Assembly (NCBI GenBank): GCA_028571685.1
Contig: CM053140.1
Location: forward strand, 222,475,323-222,539,322
Source of the DNA: Heterohyrax brucei
Lineage: Eukaryota > Chordata > Mammalia > Hyracoidea > Procaviidae
DNA: 64,000 nt
Direction: 5' to 3'
Below, one piece after another: positions 13,301-23,890 of the stretch (positions within the stretch are counted from its first letter, which is position 1; every line of letters starts with the position of its first letter). A model generated the notes under the pieces. It did not search any database and had not been told where the DNA came from. It saw nothing but the letters and a program-made list of their open reading frames with translations. The translations under genes were made by a program, and so were the position numbers.

Positions 13301-14175
13301 AGTGCTTTGGCTGTGTGCCATAGTTTCTGGTAGAAAGGGTTTTAATTCTCATTAGAATCCATAAATTTCTTTATTTCATCCTTGATTTCTTCCATAACTC
13401 ATGGCTTTTTGAGCAAGGTGTTGTTCAGTTTCTGTGAGTTCCACTTTCTATCTATGTTTTTTTCTGTTGCTGATTTTGACTTTTATGGCCTTATGATCTG
13501 AGAAGATGCTTTGTAATAATTCAATGGTATGAGTTTTGTTGAGACTTGCTTTATGTCCTAACATGTGGTCTATTCTGGAAAATGTTCCATGTGCACTGGA
13601 GAAGCAGATGTAGTTGTCTGCTGATGAATAGAAAGCTCTGTATATGTCAATAAGTTCTAGTTGGTTAATTATGGTAATAAGATCAGCTGTCTTTACTGAT
13701 CTCTTTTCTAGATGAACTGTCCAATATTGAGAGTGGAGTATTGAAGCCTTCCACTATTATTGTGGAGTGATCTGTCTTGTTTTTGAATGTAGTCAGTGTT
13801 TCTTCAATGTATTTAGATGCTCTAGTATTGGGTGCATAAATATTTAATATTAAGTCCTGCTTGGGACTTCAGCAATAAATGGTGTCCACCCTTGTTGATG
13901 ATGGTGGATTTTACATTAAAATCTATTTTATCTGAGATTAGTATTGCCACACCTGCTCTTCTTTGTGTATTACTAGCTTGATACATATTCTTCCATCCTG
14001 TAATTTTCGGTTTGTTCATGTCTTTAAGTCTAAGCTGAGTTTCTTGTAAGCAACATATGGACAGGTCCTGTCTTTTGACCCAAGGCATCACTCTTTGTCT
14101 CTTCACTGGAGCATTCAGTCCATTCACATTTAATGTAATTTTTGATAGGTATGTGTTTAGTGCTGTTACTGTGAT
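10385..14175 (-). pseudogene. L1-A ORF2 (broken)
   Basis: The minus strand reads the full order of an L1 ORF2. The endonuclease block at 13822-14127 ends in '..SICCLQETQLRLKDMN' and 'GVAILISDKIDF'. Then come the linker, reverse transcriptase at about 11800-12870 and the C-terminal region. The RT catalytic box is intact as FADD at 12110-12121, and '[13 protein letters not shown]' lies in the 12466-12870 piece. Frameshifts and stops divide it into pieces of up to 134 codons, so no full protein can be made. One visible insertion is a pure T run at about 12616-12634, within the RT-front block. Confidence 0.88.
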
Positions 14176-14559
14176 AAGCTTATTTTTGTGTTGATATTTT
14201 TTCTGGTTTTCTTATTTATCTGTTCTGGGGCATTCTTCTTCATGAGTTGAGTTTTCACCTTTTTCAGTGTTGTTTCTGTGATTGTTGAGACTCCTGCATT
14301 GTGTTTCTTGCTTTGATAGGTTGCATGTTTATTGTGTTTTGTGGCTGCCCTTCTGATCCCCCTTCATAATCTATGTTTAAATCCAATTTTAACTACTGCA
14401 AGTCTTATTAACTTCATCTCCATCTGCAAGGATTATAATGATTGTAGTACCTCCTTCTTTTTAAAATGATGAAATTTTTTAATGTTATAGCTTTGATTGA
14501 GTTTGAGCCTTCCCTAACTGAGTAGGTTTCTGGATGATGTTTCCTTTATTTCCTCCTAA

Positions 14560-15525
14560 AATGTAAAGTTAATGGTTTGGTTCTTCTAAGCCAAAGCCAA
14601 GAAGTTCCTTTAGTATTTCTGGTAGCTTTTGTTTGGGTTTCACGAAGTCTCTGAGTTCCTGTTTACCTGTAAATGTCTTCATTTTCATATTTCAAAGATA
14701 GTTTTGCAGGATAGGTAATTCTTCATTGGAAGTTCTTCTCCTTCAGGGCTTGGAATGTGTCGCCCATTGTCTCCATGCCAGCATCCTTCCTGCTGAGAAA
14801 TCAGGGAAAATCCTACAGGTTTCCTTCTGAATGTTAGCTTTGCTTTGAGTTTCACTGCCTGTAAGAGTTTCTGCTTATGTTTCATTTTGTTACATTTGAT
14901 TATAATGTGATTTGGAGTCATTCTTTTGAGATATATTGAGTGGCATTCAATATGCATCTTGGGTAAATATATTCTCGTCCTTCACGATTTCTGGGAAGTT
15001 TTCTGTCAGCAGCTCAGCAACAATACTCTCTGTGTTCTCAGGTGTCCTGCCTTGTTCAGGAACTCCAATTAATCATAGATTACTCCTCTTAATAGAGTCC
15101 CACATGCTTCTTAAAGCTTCTTCATTGTTTTGTTTCTTTTTTGCTGATTTCTCCTCATAGATGCTGAAGTCAGTAACTCTGTCTTCCAAATCAGAAAATC
15201 TCCTTTCCATTTGTTCCATTCTGTTTTCTTGGCTTTGAATTGAAGTTTTTATGTCTTTGATTTTGTTCATGAACTGCTGTATTTCAGAGTACTGGTATTC
15301 TATCAGCTCAAACAGCTTGCTTAATTTTTCATTTTGCTCTGCTGCGTTTTGTATAAAGTCTAGGAGGACTCTCTATAAAATCCTTTTGTATTTGCCCTCC
15401 TATAATCTCAGAAAGACTTCTTCACCTGGGAAGTCCTTTAATTCTTTCTTTCGGGCTTCTTCTGAAACGACGGGTGAATTCTTCTTAATGTTTTAGTCAA
15501 GAGTTTGTTGCTTTTTAGGCATTTG
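14560..15525 (-). pseudogene. L1-A ORF1 (broken)
   Basis: On the minus strand the probable start is the ATG near 15523, reading 'MPKKQQTLD' and then a stop. The coiled-coil core with 'IKTSIQSQENRMEQMERR' is at 15073-15270. Next come the 'GVPEQG' and 'ESIVAELLTENFPEI' blocks, then the C-terminal domain at 14685-14957 with 'KCNKMKHKQKLLQAVKLKAK'. Several in-frame stops are present. The order and length (about 320 codons) match mammalian LINE-1 ORF1p. Confidence 0.85.
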
Positions 15526-16393
15526 GATGTTGTTTTGTCTCTCCTATGTTACCTAAATGGGATCTAAAGGTCACTCTGAAAAGGAAGTTGATCCCCAGAC
15601 ACTTCTATGTACTCCAGTGACTGGGCTCAATGGAATCTCTGGGGTAACAGGCTCTTTTTCCTGATTAGCAAAGACACAGCTCTACTTGTAGAGTGACTGG
15701 GGAGCCATCAGTTGATCCTATAATGTGAGAGCTGGAAAAGTAAGCAGCTCTATATCCAGCCCCAGATTCTGTAAACTAGTTCAAAATACAGAAAGGCTAC
15801 TGCCCTGCTATTGTCTAGTGGCTACATTATGCAAGACTGCTTTTTCTGTTAGAAAAGTGTTTTCTGGGCAGGTACTGTCTCCCAGCCTGGGAATTAGGTC
15901 CACTGAGGCCTCTGTATGAGTAGTTCCACCTCCCAGACAATCAAGATGGTGTCCCATGGAGGTTCTCCCACACCTCCGAATAGACTATCCAATGGCAGAG
16001 ATTTGGGGAGAGAAGTCAAAAGCACCAGGGTGTAGAGAGTCCAAGACTGGACTCTAAAAATGTGGCAACACCACTCACTGATTCCATCAGCAGTGCATCC
16101 AAGTCCCATCATCAGTCAGGACCCAACCCCACCCACCAGCCAAGATAGAGAAAAAAAAATTAAAATGTGAGATACCTTCAGTCCACAAGAGCAAAGTACC
16201 CACTAAGGGCAGGTCGGCAAAAGAGAAGAAGTTTCCCACTCAGTGGTATGTAGTCTGAGTAGATAGCCGTATGCCACACCATAGGGTTCACTAGGTATCC
16301 AGAAGGCTCCATTTAATCATCAATTCAGCCCTTAGTTTCCCAAGGGATTTAGGGAGTTGCATGTTTAGTTTGCCATCTTGACTCTGCTCTCCC

Positions 16394-16545
16394 TCCAAAT
16401 TTTCTTTGTAAGGTGGACTAGGTGCTGGCATCAGTGTACGTCTTCCCAAAGGGAGTACTTTGAAAGCGACCATAGTGACATTCAGCAATGAGATATGTAG
16501 CACTTTTTCTAGGATGAGCTCATGAATGTAATTGTTGGACCTCAA
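16394..16545 (+). mobile_element. Foldback mariner-derived element (copy 1), right segment
   Basis: This is the sense mariner 3' terminus. It contains 'aaggtggactaggtgctgg', 'gggagtacttt', 'attcagcaatgagatatgta' and the degraded terminal repeat 'gaatgtaattgttggac'. It joins the L1-A duplication on the left, and ORF2 of L1-2 resumes on the right with 'gcgttactgaagaagaac'. It completes the element begun at 9029. Confidence 0.82.
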
Positions 16546-18717
16546 AAGCGTTACTGAAGAAGAACAAAGTGGAAGTCCTCACACAACTTGACTTTAAAAC
16601 CTATTATACTGTCACGGTAGTCAAAACAAACTGATACTGGTACAATAACAGATACACAGACTGATGTAACAGAATTGAGGATACATACATAAAGTCATCT
16701 ATTTATGGGCAGCTGATTTTTTACAAAGACCCAAAGTCTGTTACTGGGAAAAAAAAGTCTCTTTAACAAATGATGTTGGTATAACTGGTTATCAATCTGT
16801 AGGGAGGATGGGGGGAAGAACAAGACCCATGCCTCATACCAAGCACAAGCAAAAACCTCAAAATGGATCAAAAACCTAAACTAAAACAGTAAAGATCATG
16901 GAAGAAAAAATAAGGACAACACTAGGAGTCTTAATACGTGATGTAAACAGAATACAAAATATTGCTAAATGATGCACATACACAGCCAGAGAAAATAGCC
17001 AGGAACTCCTAAAAGTCAAACATATATGCTCATCCAAAGACTTCACAAGTATAAACACTGGGGTAAATATTTCGGCTATAGCAAATCCCATCAGCATCTA
17101 ATCTCTAAAATCTACAGGATACACCAAGAACTCAACAACAAAAAGACAAGTAACACAAATAAAAAATGGGCAAAACTGTACAATAGTCATTTCACCAAAG
17201 GTGTCACTCAGGCAACTAACAGACATATAAGGAAATACTCATGATCATTTGCTATTGAAAAAGAAATCAGAACTGTAATTCTACCATCTCACCCCAACAA
17301 GTCTACCATCACTCCAAAATACTCAAAATAATAAATGTTGAAGAAGTTGTAGAGAGATTTAAACACTAGTGGGGAGGAAGAATGGTGTAACCACTTTGGA
17401 AATTGATTTGGCACTTTCTTAAAAAGCTAGAAACAGAAATATGACATGATGTAGCAATTCCACACCTTGAAATATACCACAGAGAAATAAGAACTGTCAC
17501 ATAAATAGACAAATAGCACACCAGTATTTGTTGCAGCACTGTCCACAGTAACAAAAAGATGGAATCAACTTAGGTGCCCATCAGCAAATGAATAGATAAA
17601 CAAATTATAGTATATTCACACAATGGAATACTGTTCAACGATAAAATTAACAATCAAATGAGAAATATAACATGAAGGAATCTAGAAGGACTGCTGAGTG
17701 AAATTAGTCAGTAAAAAAGGACAAATACTGCATGAGACCGCTATTACAAGAACTCCAGAGAAGGTTTAAACACAGAAGAAAACATTCTTTGATGAATTCA
17801 AGATTGAGGAGGAAAGGAGACAGATATTCACTAACTGTGTAGTAGACAAGAATTATTTTAGGTGAAGGGAAAGATAACACACATATAGGATAAGTCAACA
17901 CAATTGGACTGAACCAAAAGCTAAGATGTTTCCTGAAGCTCATCAAATACTTTTAGGGACAAGGAAGCAGGGGCAGGGAGATAGGGATTATGGTTTTAGG
18001 GGACGTCTAGATCTATTGGCATAACAGTTTATTAAGAAAATGTTCTGTACCTCACTTTGTTGTGTGTCATCTAGGGGCTTAATAGTTAGCAAGTGGCCAT
18101 CTAAGAAGCATCAATTTGTCCACACCTGCTTGGAACAAAGGATAATGAAGAACAACAAATATTTAAGGACATATGAGCCCACAAGACAGAAAGGGCCACA
18201 TAAACCAGAGACTACCTCATCTAGTGACTGGAAGAGCTAGATGATACCCAGCTACCACTAACAACTGCTTTGACTGGGAACACAATTATGAGTCTCTGAT
18301 GGAGTGGGAGAAGGGTAGAATGCAAGACTCACACTCTAGTGAAAAGACCAGACCTAATGCTCTAACAGCTAATGGGTCCCCAGACCCACGGGCCTCCAGA
18401 CTCTGTTAGCCCAGAACTGAATCCATTCTTGAGACCAACTATTCAAAGATTGGATTGTACTATAATACATAAAATGATACTGGCAAAGAATGTGCTTCTT
18501 GGCTGAAGTAGCTTCAGAAGACTAACTGAGCAGCTCCTTTCCAGAAGTAAGATAAGAAAGCAAAGAGTGGAGGAGCTGGTTGAATGGACAAAGAAAATAC
18601 AAGGGGGAAAGGAGGAACATGCTGTCACCATATGACAATGTATGTGTAAGTTTTTGTATGACAAACTGACTTTAATTGTAAACTTTCACTTAAAACACAA
18701 TAAAATATATATTTAAA
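16546..18717 (+). mobile_element. LINE-1 copy L1-2, 3' segment
   Basis: ORF2 of L1-2 continues here in the same orientation from the block where it broke at 9028. The ORF2 C-terminus runs to about 17720 (broken, with '..QNIAK..' and 'RHIRKYS' blocks around 16970-17240). A 3' UTR of about 1 kb follows. An AATAAA and short A-rich tail lie at 18700-18717 ('cacaataaaatatatattt'). Beyond 18717 the sequence changes to an older L1M 3' UTR. The 3' UTR has drifted from that of L1-1, in keeping with an older subfamily. Confidence 0.87.
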
Positions 18718-18781
18718 ACATTATGCTAAGAAAGAAGCCACATATTGCATAATTTCATTCATATGAAACATCTAGAATAGC

Positions 18782-19112
18782 TGTTGTTGTTGTTAGGTGC
18801 CTTTGAGTCACCTCCAAGTCATAGAGACAGTATATACAACAGAATGAGACACTGCCCGGTCTTGCACCATATCCATAATCATTTTTTTATGCTTAAGCCC
18901 ATTGTTGCAGCCACTGTGTCAATCCATCTCTTAGACGGTCTTCCTCTTTTTCACTGACCCTCCACTCTACCAAGCATGATTTCCTTCTCCAGGGACTGAT
19001 CCTTCCTAATAAGTTCAGAGAATGTAAGACACAGCCTTGCCATCTTTGCTTCCAAGGAGCACTATGGTTGTACTTCTTCCAGGACAGATCTATTTGTTCT
19101 TTTGGAAGCTGT
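18782..19112 (-). mobile_element. RTE-clade LINE 3' end, antisense
   Basis: This starts with a (TGT)n stretch and 'taggtgcctttgagtcacc', the RTE/SINE shared tail in antisense. It continues with 'gagacactgcccggtcttgc', 'aagcccattgttgcagccac' and 'ttccttctccagggactgat', which are characteristic of the 3' region of BovB/RTE-like elements in Afrotherian genomes. Identification comes from family memory. It lies inside L1M sequence. Confidence 0.8.
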
Positions 19113-19642
19113 ATTCACTAAAAGAAGAAAAGAAAGTCAACTACAGATCTCCAGTGAGGGAAGAATTGGTAATAATTGATTAATGGGTATGAAGTTTCCT
19201 TTGGGGCAATTAAAATGTCTTGGGCCTAGACAGGCAATGGTTGACAATGTTGTAAGTATATTAATGCCACCAAACTGTACACTTCACAATACTTAATGGT
19301 TAATTTTATGTTGTATGAATTTTAACTCAATTAAAAAAGTTAACGGGGGGGAAGATAAAACATGCTGCTCTTTGAAAGACAGAGAATCGATGGACAATTC
19401 AGAAAACTGGAAAAGAATATTTGAAAAACACATATTCATCAACAACAACAAAATTATATCCAGACTATGTGAAGGACTCTCAAACTTTACAATAAGAAAA
19501 CAGATAATCCAGTGTCTTAAATGCAAAAGATTTGAAATGATTCATCACTAATGTAGATACATGAATTGAAAATAAAGATATACAAAGATGCTTGCCCTTA
19601 TTAATCATTATGGAAATATTTTAAAACCATAATAATACAATG

Positions 19643-20013
19643 TGTCCCTGCCTTTGAATTGCTGTATTGGTGGAAAATACTGAATATACCATAGACTGCC
19701 GGAAGAACAAACAAGTCTATCTTAGAAGAAGTAAAACCAGGATGATCTTAGAAGCAAGGATGAGGAAACTTCATCTTACATACTTTGGACATGTTATCAG
19801 GAGGGAACAATTCCTGGAGAAGGACATGGTGCTCGGTAAGGTAGAGGGTCATTAAGAAAGAGAAAGAACTTCAGTGAGATGAATCGACACAGTGGCTGCA
19901 ACTAAGGTCTCAAACATCATGAGGAAGGTGCAAGAACCGGGCAATGTTTCAATAGTTTGTACACAGAGTAGTTACGAGATGGAATCTACCTAAGGACATG
20001 TAGCAACAGCAAC
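19643..20013 (+). mobile_element. RTE-clade LINE 3' end, sense (ORF2 C-terminus remnant)
   Basis: The sense strand encodes the C-terminal ORF block of RTE elements. The reading at 19667-19855 contains 'RMRKLHLTYFGHVIRREQF' followed by 'EKDMVLGKVEGH', a well-known RTE/BovB C-terminal signature. A degraded 'TVAATKVSNIMRKVQE' follows in the next segment. It corresponds to the complement of the element at 18782-19112, so the two form an inverted pair about 530 bp apart. No complete ORF remains. Confidence 0.8.
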
Positions 20014-20412
20014 ATCTTTATTATAATGCTAAAATAAAACAAACAAAAAAAAGGCAATACCTGTTCTTTGAAAGAACTAGAACTCTCCTGGAGATGCTGG
20101 TGGGGTAGTGATTTAGAGGTATGGCTACTAAGAACTTTCCTACTTTGCTAGTGGGAATGTGGTTTGGTAGTTGCTTCTACGGTAAGCATATATTTATCAT
20201 ACAACCTAGCATTTCTATTCTTAGGTATTTACCAAAGTAGAAGAACACTTAAAGATCACTTCTATACAGACATTTATAGCAATTTTATTCATAAACTTCA
20301 GAAATTGGAAGAACCCTAATATTCCTCCACTGGGAAATGGATACTAAGTATTTATAGTTAGATATATAGTTACAGATATATACTGATAGATTTATTCCAC
20401 CATATATATATT

Positions 20413-20578
20413 CTGGAAGCCCTGATGGCATAGTGGTTAAGTGCTATGGCTGTTAACCAAAAAGTCAACAGTTCAAATCTACTCAGCTTTCCTTGGAAAC
20501 CACATGGAGCAGTTCAGTTCTATCCTATAGGATCTCTATGAGTCAGGATTGACTTAACATCAGTGAGTTTGCTTTGGA
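20413..20578 (+). repeat. Afrotherian tRNA-type SINE, sense
   Basis: This shows the full SINE order. The head is 'gccctgatggcatagtggtt' with 'gctgttaaccaaaaagtc', the middle is 'ccttggaaaccacatggagc', and the tail is 'ctatgagtcaggattgactt'. It lies in L1M sequence next to TA-rich DNA. Confidence 0.88.
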
Positions 20579-20596
20579 TATACACTCTCTATAGCA

Positions 20597-20660
20597 CTTG
20601 GCTGGCTGGTATATACATACACATATATATATGTGTATGTGTGTCTGTGTACTACAAATA
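20597..20660. repeat. SINE-tail scrap and (TA/TG)n microsatellite
   Basis: The 15-bp segment 'gcacttggctggctg' looks like the extreme SINE/RTE tail. A 'tatatacatacacatatata' and (TG)n stretch follows directly. Confidence 0.5.
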
Positions 20661-21041
20661 TATATAATGGAACACTACTTAGCAATAAAAAGGAGTGAAA
20701 TATTCACGTATCCAGCAACATGGCTAAATCAAGAATGCATTTTGCTAAGTGAAAGGAGCAGACATAAAAGCCTACATATTGTATAATTTCACTTACATTG
20801 GATTTTTGCAATGGTAAAACCGTTGAGAAGAAAACATGTCAATGTTTCTAGGAAACAGGAGAGAGAAGAGAGTTTGATTCAAAGAGGCAAGGGAAAATTT
20901 GAAGAGACAATTAAACTGTTCTATATCTTGATTGTGGTGGTAATTACACTACAATATGTTTGTCAAAATTCATAAAAAATATACACTAGTAGGGCTGAAT
21001 TTTATTTTGTATTACCTTAATACAAATAATTTTAAAAACAA

Positions 21042-21530
21042 GTAGGTTCCTTCTGAAGAGAGATGAATGTAACTTCTCCTAAAAAGGATTTTTGATATTT
21101 TGTCAGAACAATTTTAAGAAGAATACTCTTCCCTGGTACACGTTTCCCTCAACGGGTTTTTTACTGGAGCCACAAGTCCAGGCATCCTCTCAACTCTGTG
21201 CTCACTCCTTCCAAATGGCAGAGAACAAGTTTTCTGATTGGCGAGGGAAAATAAGCCACTCATTTGTTCTTGACTGAGTGGATTCAATATAAGAAAAGCT
21301 ACAGCCACCTGTGTCCTTTTTCTCTGGATATTTGTTATTCCGTGCTTTCCATGTTTGACAGCTGCTAAGCCATGGCTTCTCTTTCTGTTAGGTGGACTAC
21401 AGTGTCTACTCTGCAGGCCCTGTCCCCACAAAAGCTGGCTTCAAAGTCTGGAGGGGTAGGGAATAATGAAGTCAAACCCAATCCAAGTTCTACACCATTT
21501 ATTACTGGTGTCTATAGCTTTTGTCTATCT
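21042..21530. other. Unassigned sequence, no recognised repeat
   Basis: The sequence is somewhat richer in G+C than its surroundings. The minus strand has an open reading of 105 codons at 21114-21431 and a shorter plus-strand reading at 21092-21277. Neither resembles a family I recognise, and there is no Kozak-like context or splice pattern that persuades me. It could be unique host DNA. Confidence 0.4.
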
Positions 21531-21540
21531 TTTAGATGAC

Positions 21541-21699
21541 CAGCCAAGTGCCGTCGAGTCGGATCCAACTCGTGGCAACCCTAGGGGCCAGGGTAGAATT
21601 GACCACCAGAGTATTCAAAGACTGCCTGGTGGATTTGAACTGCCAACCTTGTGGTTAGCAGTGGTAGCACTTAACTCACTATACCACCAGGGTTTCCCG
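21541..21699 (-). repeat. Afrotherian SINE, antisense, with perfect target-site duplication
   Basis: The tail 'gtgccgtcgagtcggatcca' leads on the plus strand and the head 'actataccaccagggtttcc' ends it. The 10-bp duplication 'tttagatgac' is exact at 21531-21540 and 21700-21709, so both borders are firm. Sequence conservation suggests a fairly recent insertion. Confidence 0.95.
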
Positions 21700-22025
21700 T
21701 TTAGATGACAACTGGAAGAAATATCTCCTTAGAGAAACCTTTGACCAAATGTTTGGTAGTGTCTTTTACTATTTGACCAAATGAGAACACGTAAAAATTA
21801 TGACTAAGTCAATAATATTTAAAAAGAGAGAGAGAGAGAGATGAAAATTTAGTCAATACAAATAACACTTTTCATTTATAGAGGGCAACTTCACAGAGCA
21901 TTTCCAATTCTGACTTACAGGAGTACATAGAAACCAAACCAAGTAGAATTAGACTTTTTCAAGGCAGGGCCTAGGCATGCATAATTTTAATAAATTTTAT
22001 GGATGTATTTGATGTACCCTAAACT
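21700..22025. other. Unassigned sequence with (AG)n microsatellite
   Basis: The sequence is AT-rich without a recognised element. A run of AG dinucleotides lies at 21825-21841. Nothing coding is seen. Confidence 0.5.
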
Positions 22026-22165
22026 TGGGGACACTTTTCATTTAATAAATGAGGCAATGGAGAATCATGTAGACAAGGAAATGATTAGCCAAGACCACAA
22101 GGATACTTAGTAGCAGTCTGTGAATTGGAATCAGGGAGACCAGATTTCCATTTCAGAGTGTTAAC
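22025..22165 (-). repeat. Probable MIR-type SINE fragment, antisense
   Basis: The segment 'aataaatgaggcaatggaga' leads to 'ccaagaccacaaggatactt' and 'gaattggaatcagggagacc'. This follows the order of an antisense MIR ('gatgaggaaactgag..', 'ccaaggtcacacagct..', 'gaacccaggtct'). It is heavily diverged. Confidence 0.5.
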
Positions 22166-22470
22166 ACGTAAGTTTTTTCTGACCTCTTTAAGAACTAGAT
22201 CAGCTTACAGCACGAATAAAGTACTTGAATATTCTCGTGGTGATTAAAAAGACATTGGAAAATAGTAAAATACGTTACCTAGAATAAGATCAGGCAAACC
22301 ATCCCAGCTGATTTAAATTCAATTCAAGAAATACATACTGAGTGCTTTGTTGCTATGATGCAATGAAACAGACTGCTCTCAAAGAATGAAGCTATAATAT
22401 ATGATCACTTCTCAGCTGGTAAAATCTTTTCTACTTTTAAACACTCAGAGGATCTAATCTTTATCTATTT

Positions 22471-22645
22471 ACTACCCACTGCTATAGAGTCAACTTTAAT
22501 TCATACTGATCCTATAGGGTTTCCAAGGCTGTTAATCTTCGTGAAAGCAGACTGTCACATCTCTCTCCTAGGAAGCGGGTGGTGGGTTCAAATGGCCAAC
22601 GTTATGGTTAGTAGCCGCTTTACCCATTGTCCCACCAGCGCTCTT
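22471..22645 (-). repeat. Afrotherian SINE, antisense (longer variant)
   Basis: The antisense SINE has the 'gtgaaagcagactgtcacat' and 'ctcctaggaagcgggtggtg' middle found in the longer subfamily, and ends 'cattgtcccaccagcgctct'. A similar 12-base flank, 'tctatttactac' before it and 'tgtctttactac' after it, is a likely target-site duplication. Confidence 0.85.
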
Positions 22646-22734
22646 TATGTCTTTACTACCTCTTCCCTTATTATAAATAGTAAGAAAAAACAGTCAACTT
22701 TTGTTAAATCCTACTTAGTGCAAATTCCTGCTAG

Positions 22735-22890
22735 GTAATTAGGATAGACTAGATGCTTTGTATAAGTTATATTGTTTAATCTTCACAACAACCCTATGAG
22801 GCACTATCACTATTGTTTATATTTTGTGAATTAGGAAATAGATTCTAAGTGATAAAGCAAAATTGCTGAAGATCACATAATTCTTAAATT
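22735..22890 (-). repeat. MIR SINE fragment, antisense
   Basis: The sequence 'ttaatcttcacaacaaccct' then 'atgaggcactatcactattg' and 'gaagatcacataattct' follows the antisense MIR consensus, an ancient mammal-wide SINE. Confidence 0.75.
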
Positions 22891-22910
22891 GATAATAAAT
22901 ATACATACAT

Positions 22911-23113
22911 GTGTCACTGGATGATGCAAGAAATTCCACGCTCATCCACTAATCTCAAGGTTGGTAGTCTGTCTAGAAGGATCACAGAAGAAAGGCCTAT
23001 AATCTGTTTGCATAAAGAATATAGCCAAGAAAAATCTGTGGAGCAGTTTTCCTCTGTAACATTTGGTGTTTCCGTAAGTCAGATTCTACTCCACAGCAAT
23101 GGGCTGGGTTTTC
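22911..23113 (+). repeat. Afrotherian SINE, sense, diverged
   Basis: The sequence reads 'ggatgatgcaagaaattcca', 'cacagaagaaaggcctataa', 'aaatctgtggagcagttttc' and 'cgtaagtcagattctactcc'. This matches the order of the longer SINE variant (head, '..gaagaaaggcctggcgatct', '..atggagcacagttctactct', '..gagtcggaatcgactc'). Confidence 0.7.
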
Positions 23114-23560
23114 TGGGGTAGTGTTGTGGGGGGGGTTGTACATATGTATTTTATTATGTCTATATGTTCTATTTTATCCTACTAGCCCATAATTCCTAAA
23201 ATATGGAAATCACCAAATTATTTTATCTCCTCTGCAGTACTTGGGAGACTTTTGCCAATGTCAAGTGTTGAATATATATTTATTATGGAATAATAGTGAA
23301 TGACATGTATTTTAGTTAGGTAGAATTTCAGGGAAGGGGCAACAGTTTATCAGGAGTTTGACTGGCTTTCAACATGTTGTGGAAAGGGAGAGAATTCAGA
23401 AAAGTATTCAATATACGAGAAGCAGTAAGAGGATTTCCAGAATGGTGTTGTGGCTTGAGGATATCTCTAGGCAGGAAGAATTCTGTTAAGCCAGTCAAAT
23501 TTAGCAAACACAATCAGTCAGTGTCCAACAAACTCAGAATAATTTATTCAACAAAACCTA
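23114..23560. other. Unassigned sequence
   Basis: A G-run (23131-23138) is followed by AT-rich DNA. I recognise no element. Overlapping opposite-strand readings at 23328-23589 appear to be chance. Confidence 0.4.
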
Positions 23561-23890
23561 TGGTAATACTGAGCAACAATAAAGAATAATGAACCTGTGA
23601 AACACTCCACAACAAGGGTAATTTGAAGGATATTATATTGAGTGAAATAAGCAGTTACAAAGGGCAAATATTGCATGAGGCCACTATTATTGAAAAGACC
23701 TATACACATGAAAAAAAAATTATTTGATAATTACCAGGGAAAGGAGCGGGAAGAAAGACAAATTAGTAGATAGAAGACACATGGTAATATTGGTGAAGGG
23801 AAAGGCCATATACTCTATAGGAGAAGTCAGCACAACATGACAAAGGCAGAGTAAGATGCTGAAAGGAATACAAGAAAAAAGGGCACCTAT
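23561..23890 (+). mobile_element. LINE-1 ORF2 C-terminus / 3' UTR fragment, sense
   Basis: The order 'ttatattgagtgaaataagc', 'gggcaaatattgcatgaggc' and 'ggtgaagggaaaggccatat' parallels L1-2 at 17690-17880. The fragment is cut on its right by the mariner element at 23891. Confidence 0.75.

Larger units (their letters stand above)
9451..16393 (-). mobile_element. Full-length antisense LINE-1 copy L1-A
   Basis: The element runs from a T-run (9450-9458, complement of the poly(A) tail) to a 5' end at 16393 that reads, on the minus strand, 'gagcagagtcaagatggc'. All parts are present in order: 3' UTR (9459 to about 10380), ORF2, ORF1 and 5' UTR (about 15530-16393), 6.94 kb in total. Target-site duplications 'tccaaaatttct' (9439-9450) and 'tccaaattttct' (16394-16405) flank it and lie in mariner sequence. 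L1-A and L1-B are the most similar pair in the window by eye. Confidence 0.92.
18718..21041 (+). mobile_element. Old eutherian L1M-type element, 3' end (fragmented)
   Basis: Three stretches (18718-18781, 19113-19642, 20014-21041) carry typical L1M ORF2 C-terminal and 3' UTR sequence. Examples are 'atggttaattttatgttgta' at about 19298, and 'YPATWLNQECILLSERSRHK' in the reading at 20598-20786. The segment 'aactgttctatatcttgattg' at 20914 is also typical. The stretches are separated by RTE and SINE insertions. They may represent two L1M copies rather than one, because a 3' UTR appears both at 19113-19340 and at 20790-21041. Confidence 0.7.

Noticed and set aside
20598..20786. Possible protein of 62 codons
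   Set aside because: The C-terminal half is the L1M ORF2 end and the N-terminal half is translated microsatellite.
22541..22738. tRNA gene, because of tRNA-like words in the SINEs
   Set aside because: The tRNA-like heads of the Afrotherian SINEs lack intact cloverleaf arms and are followed by SINE bodies.
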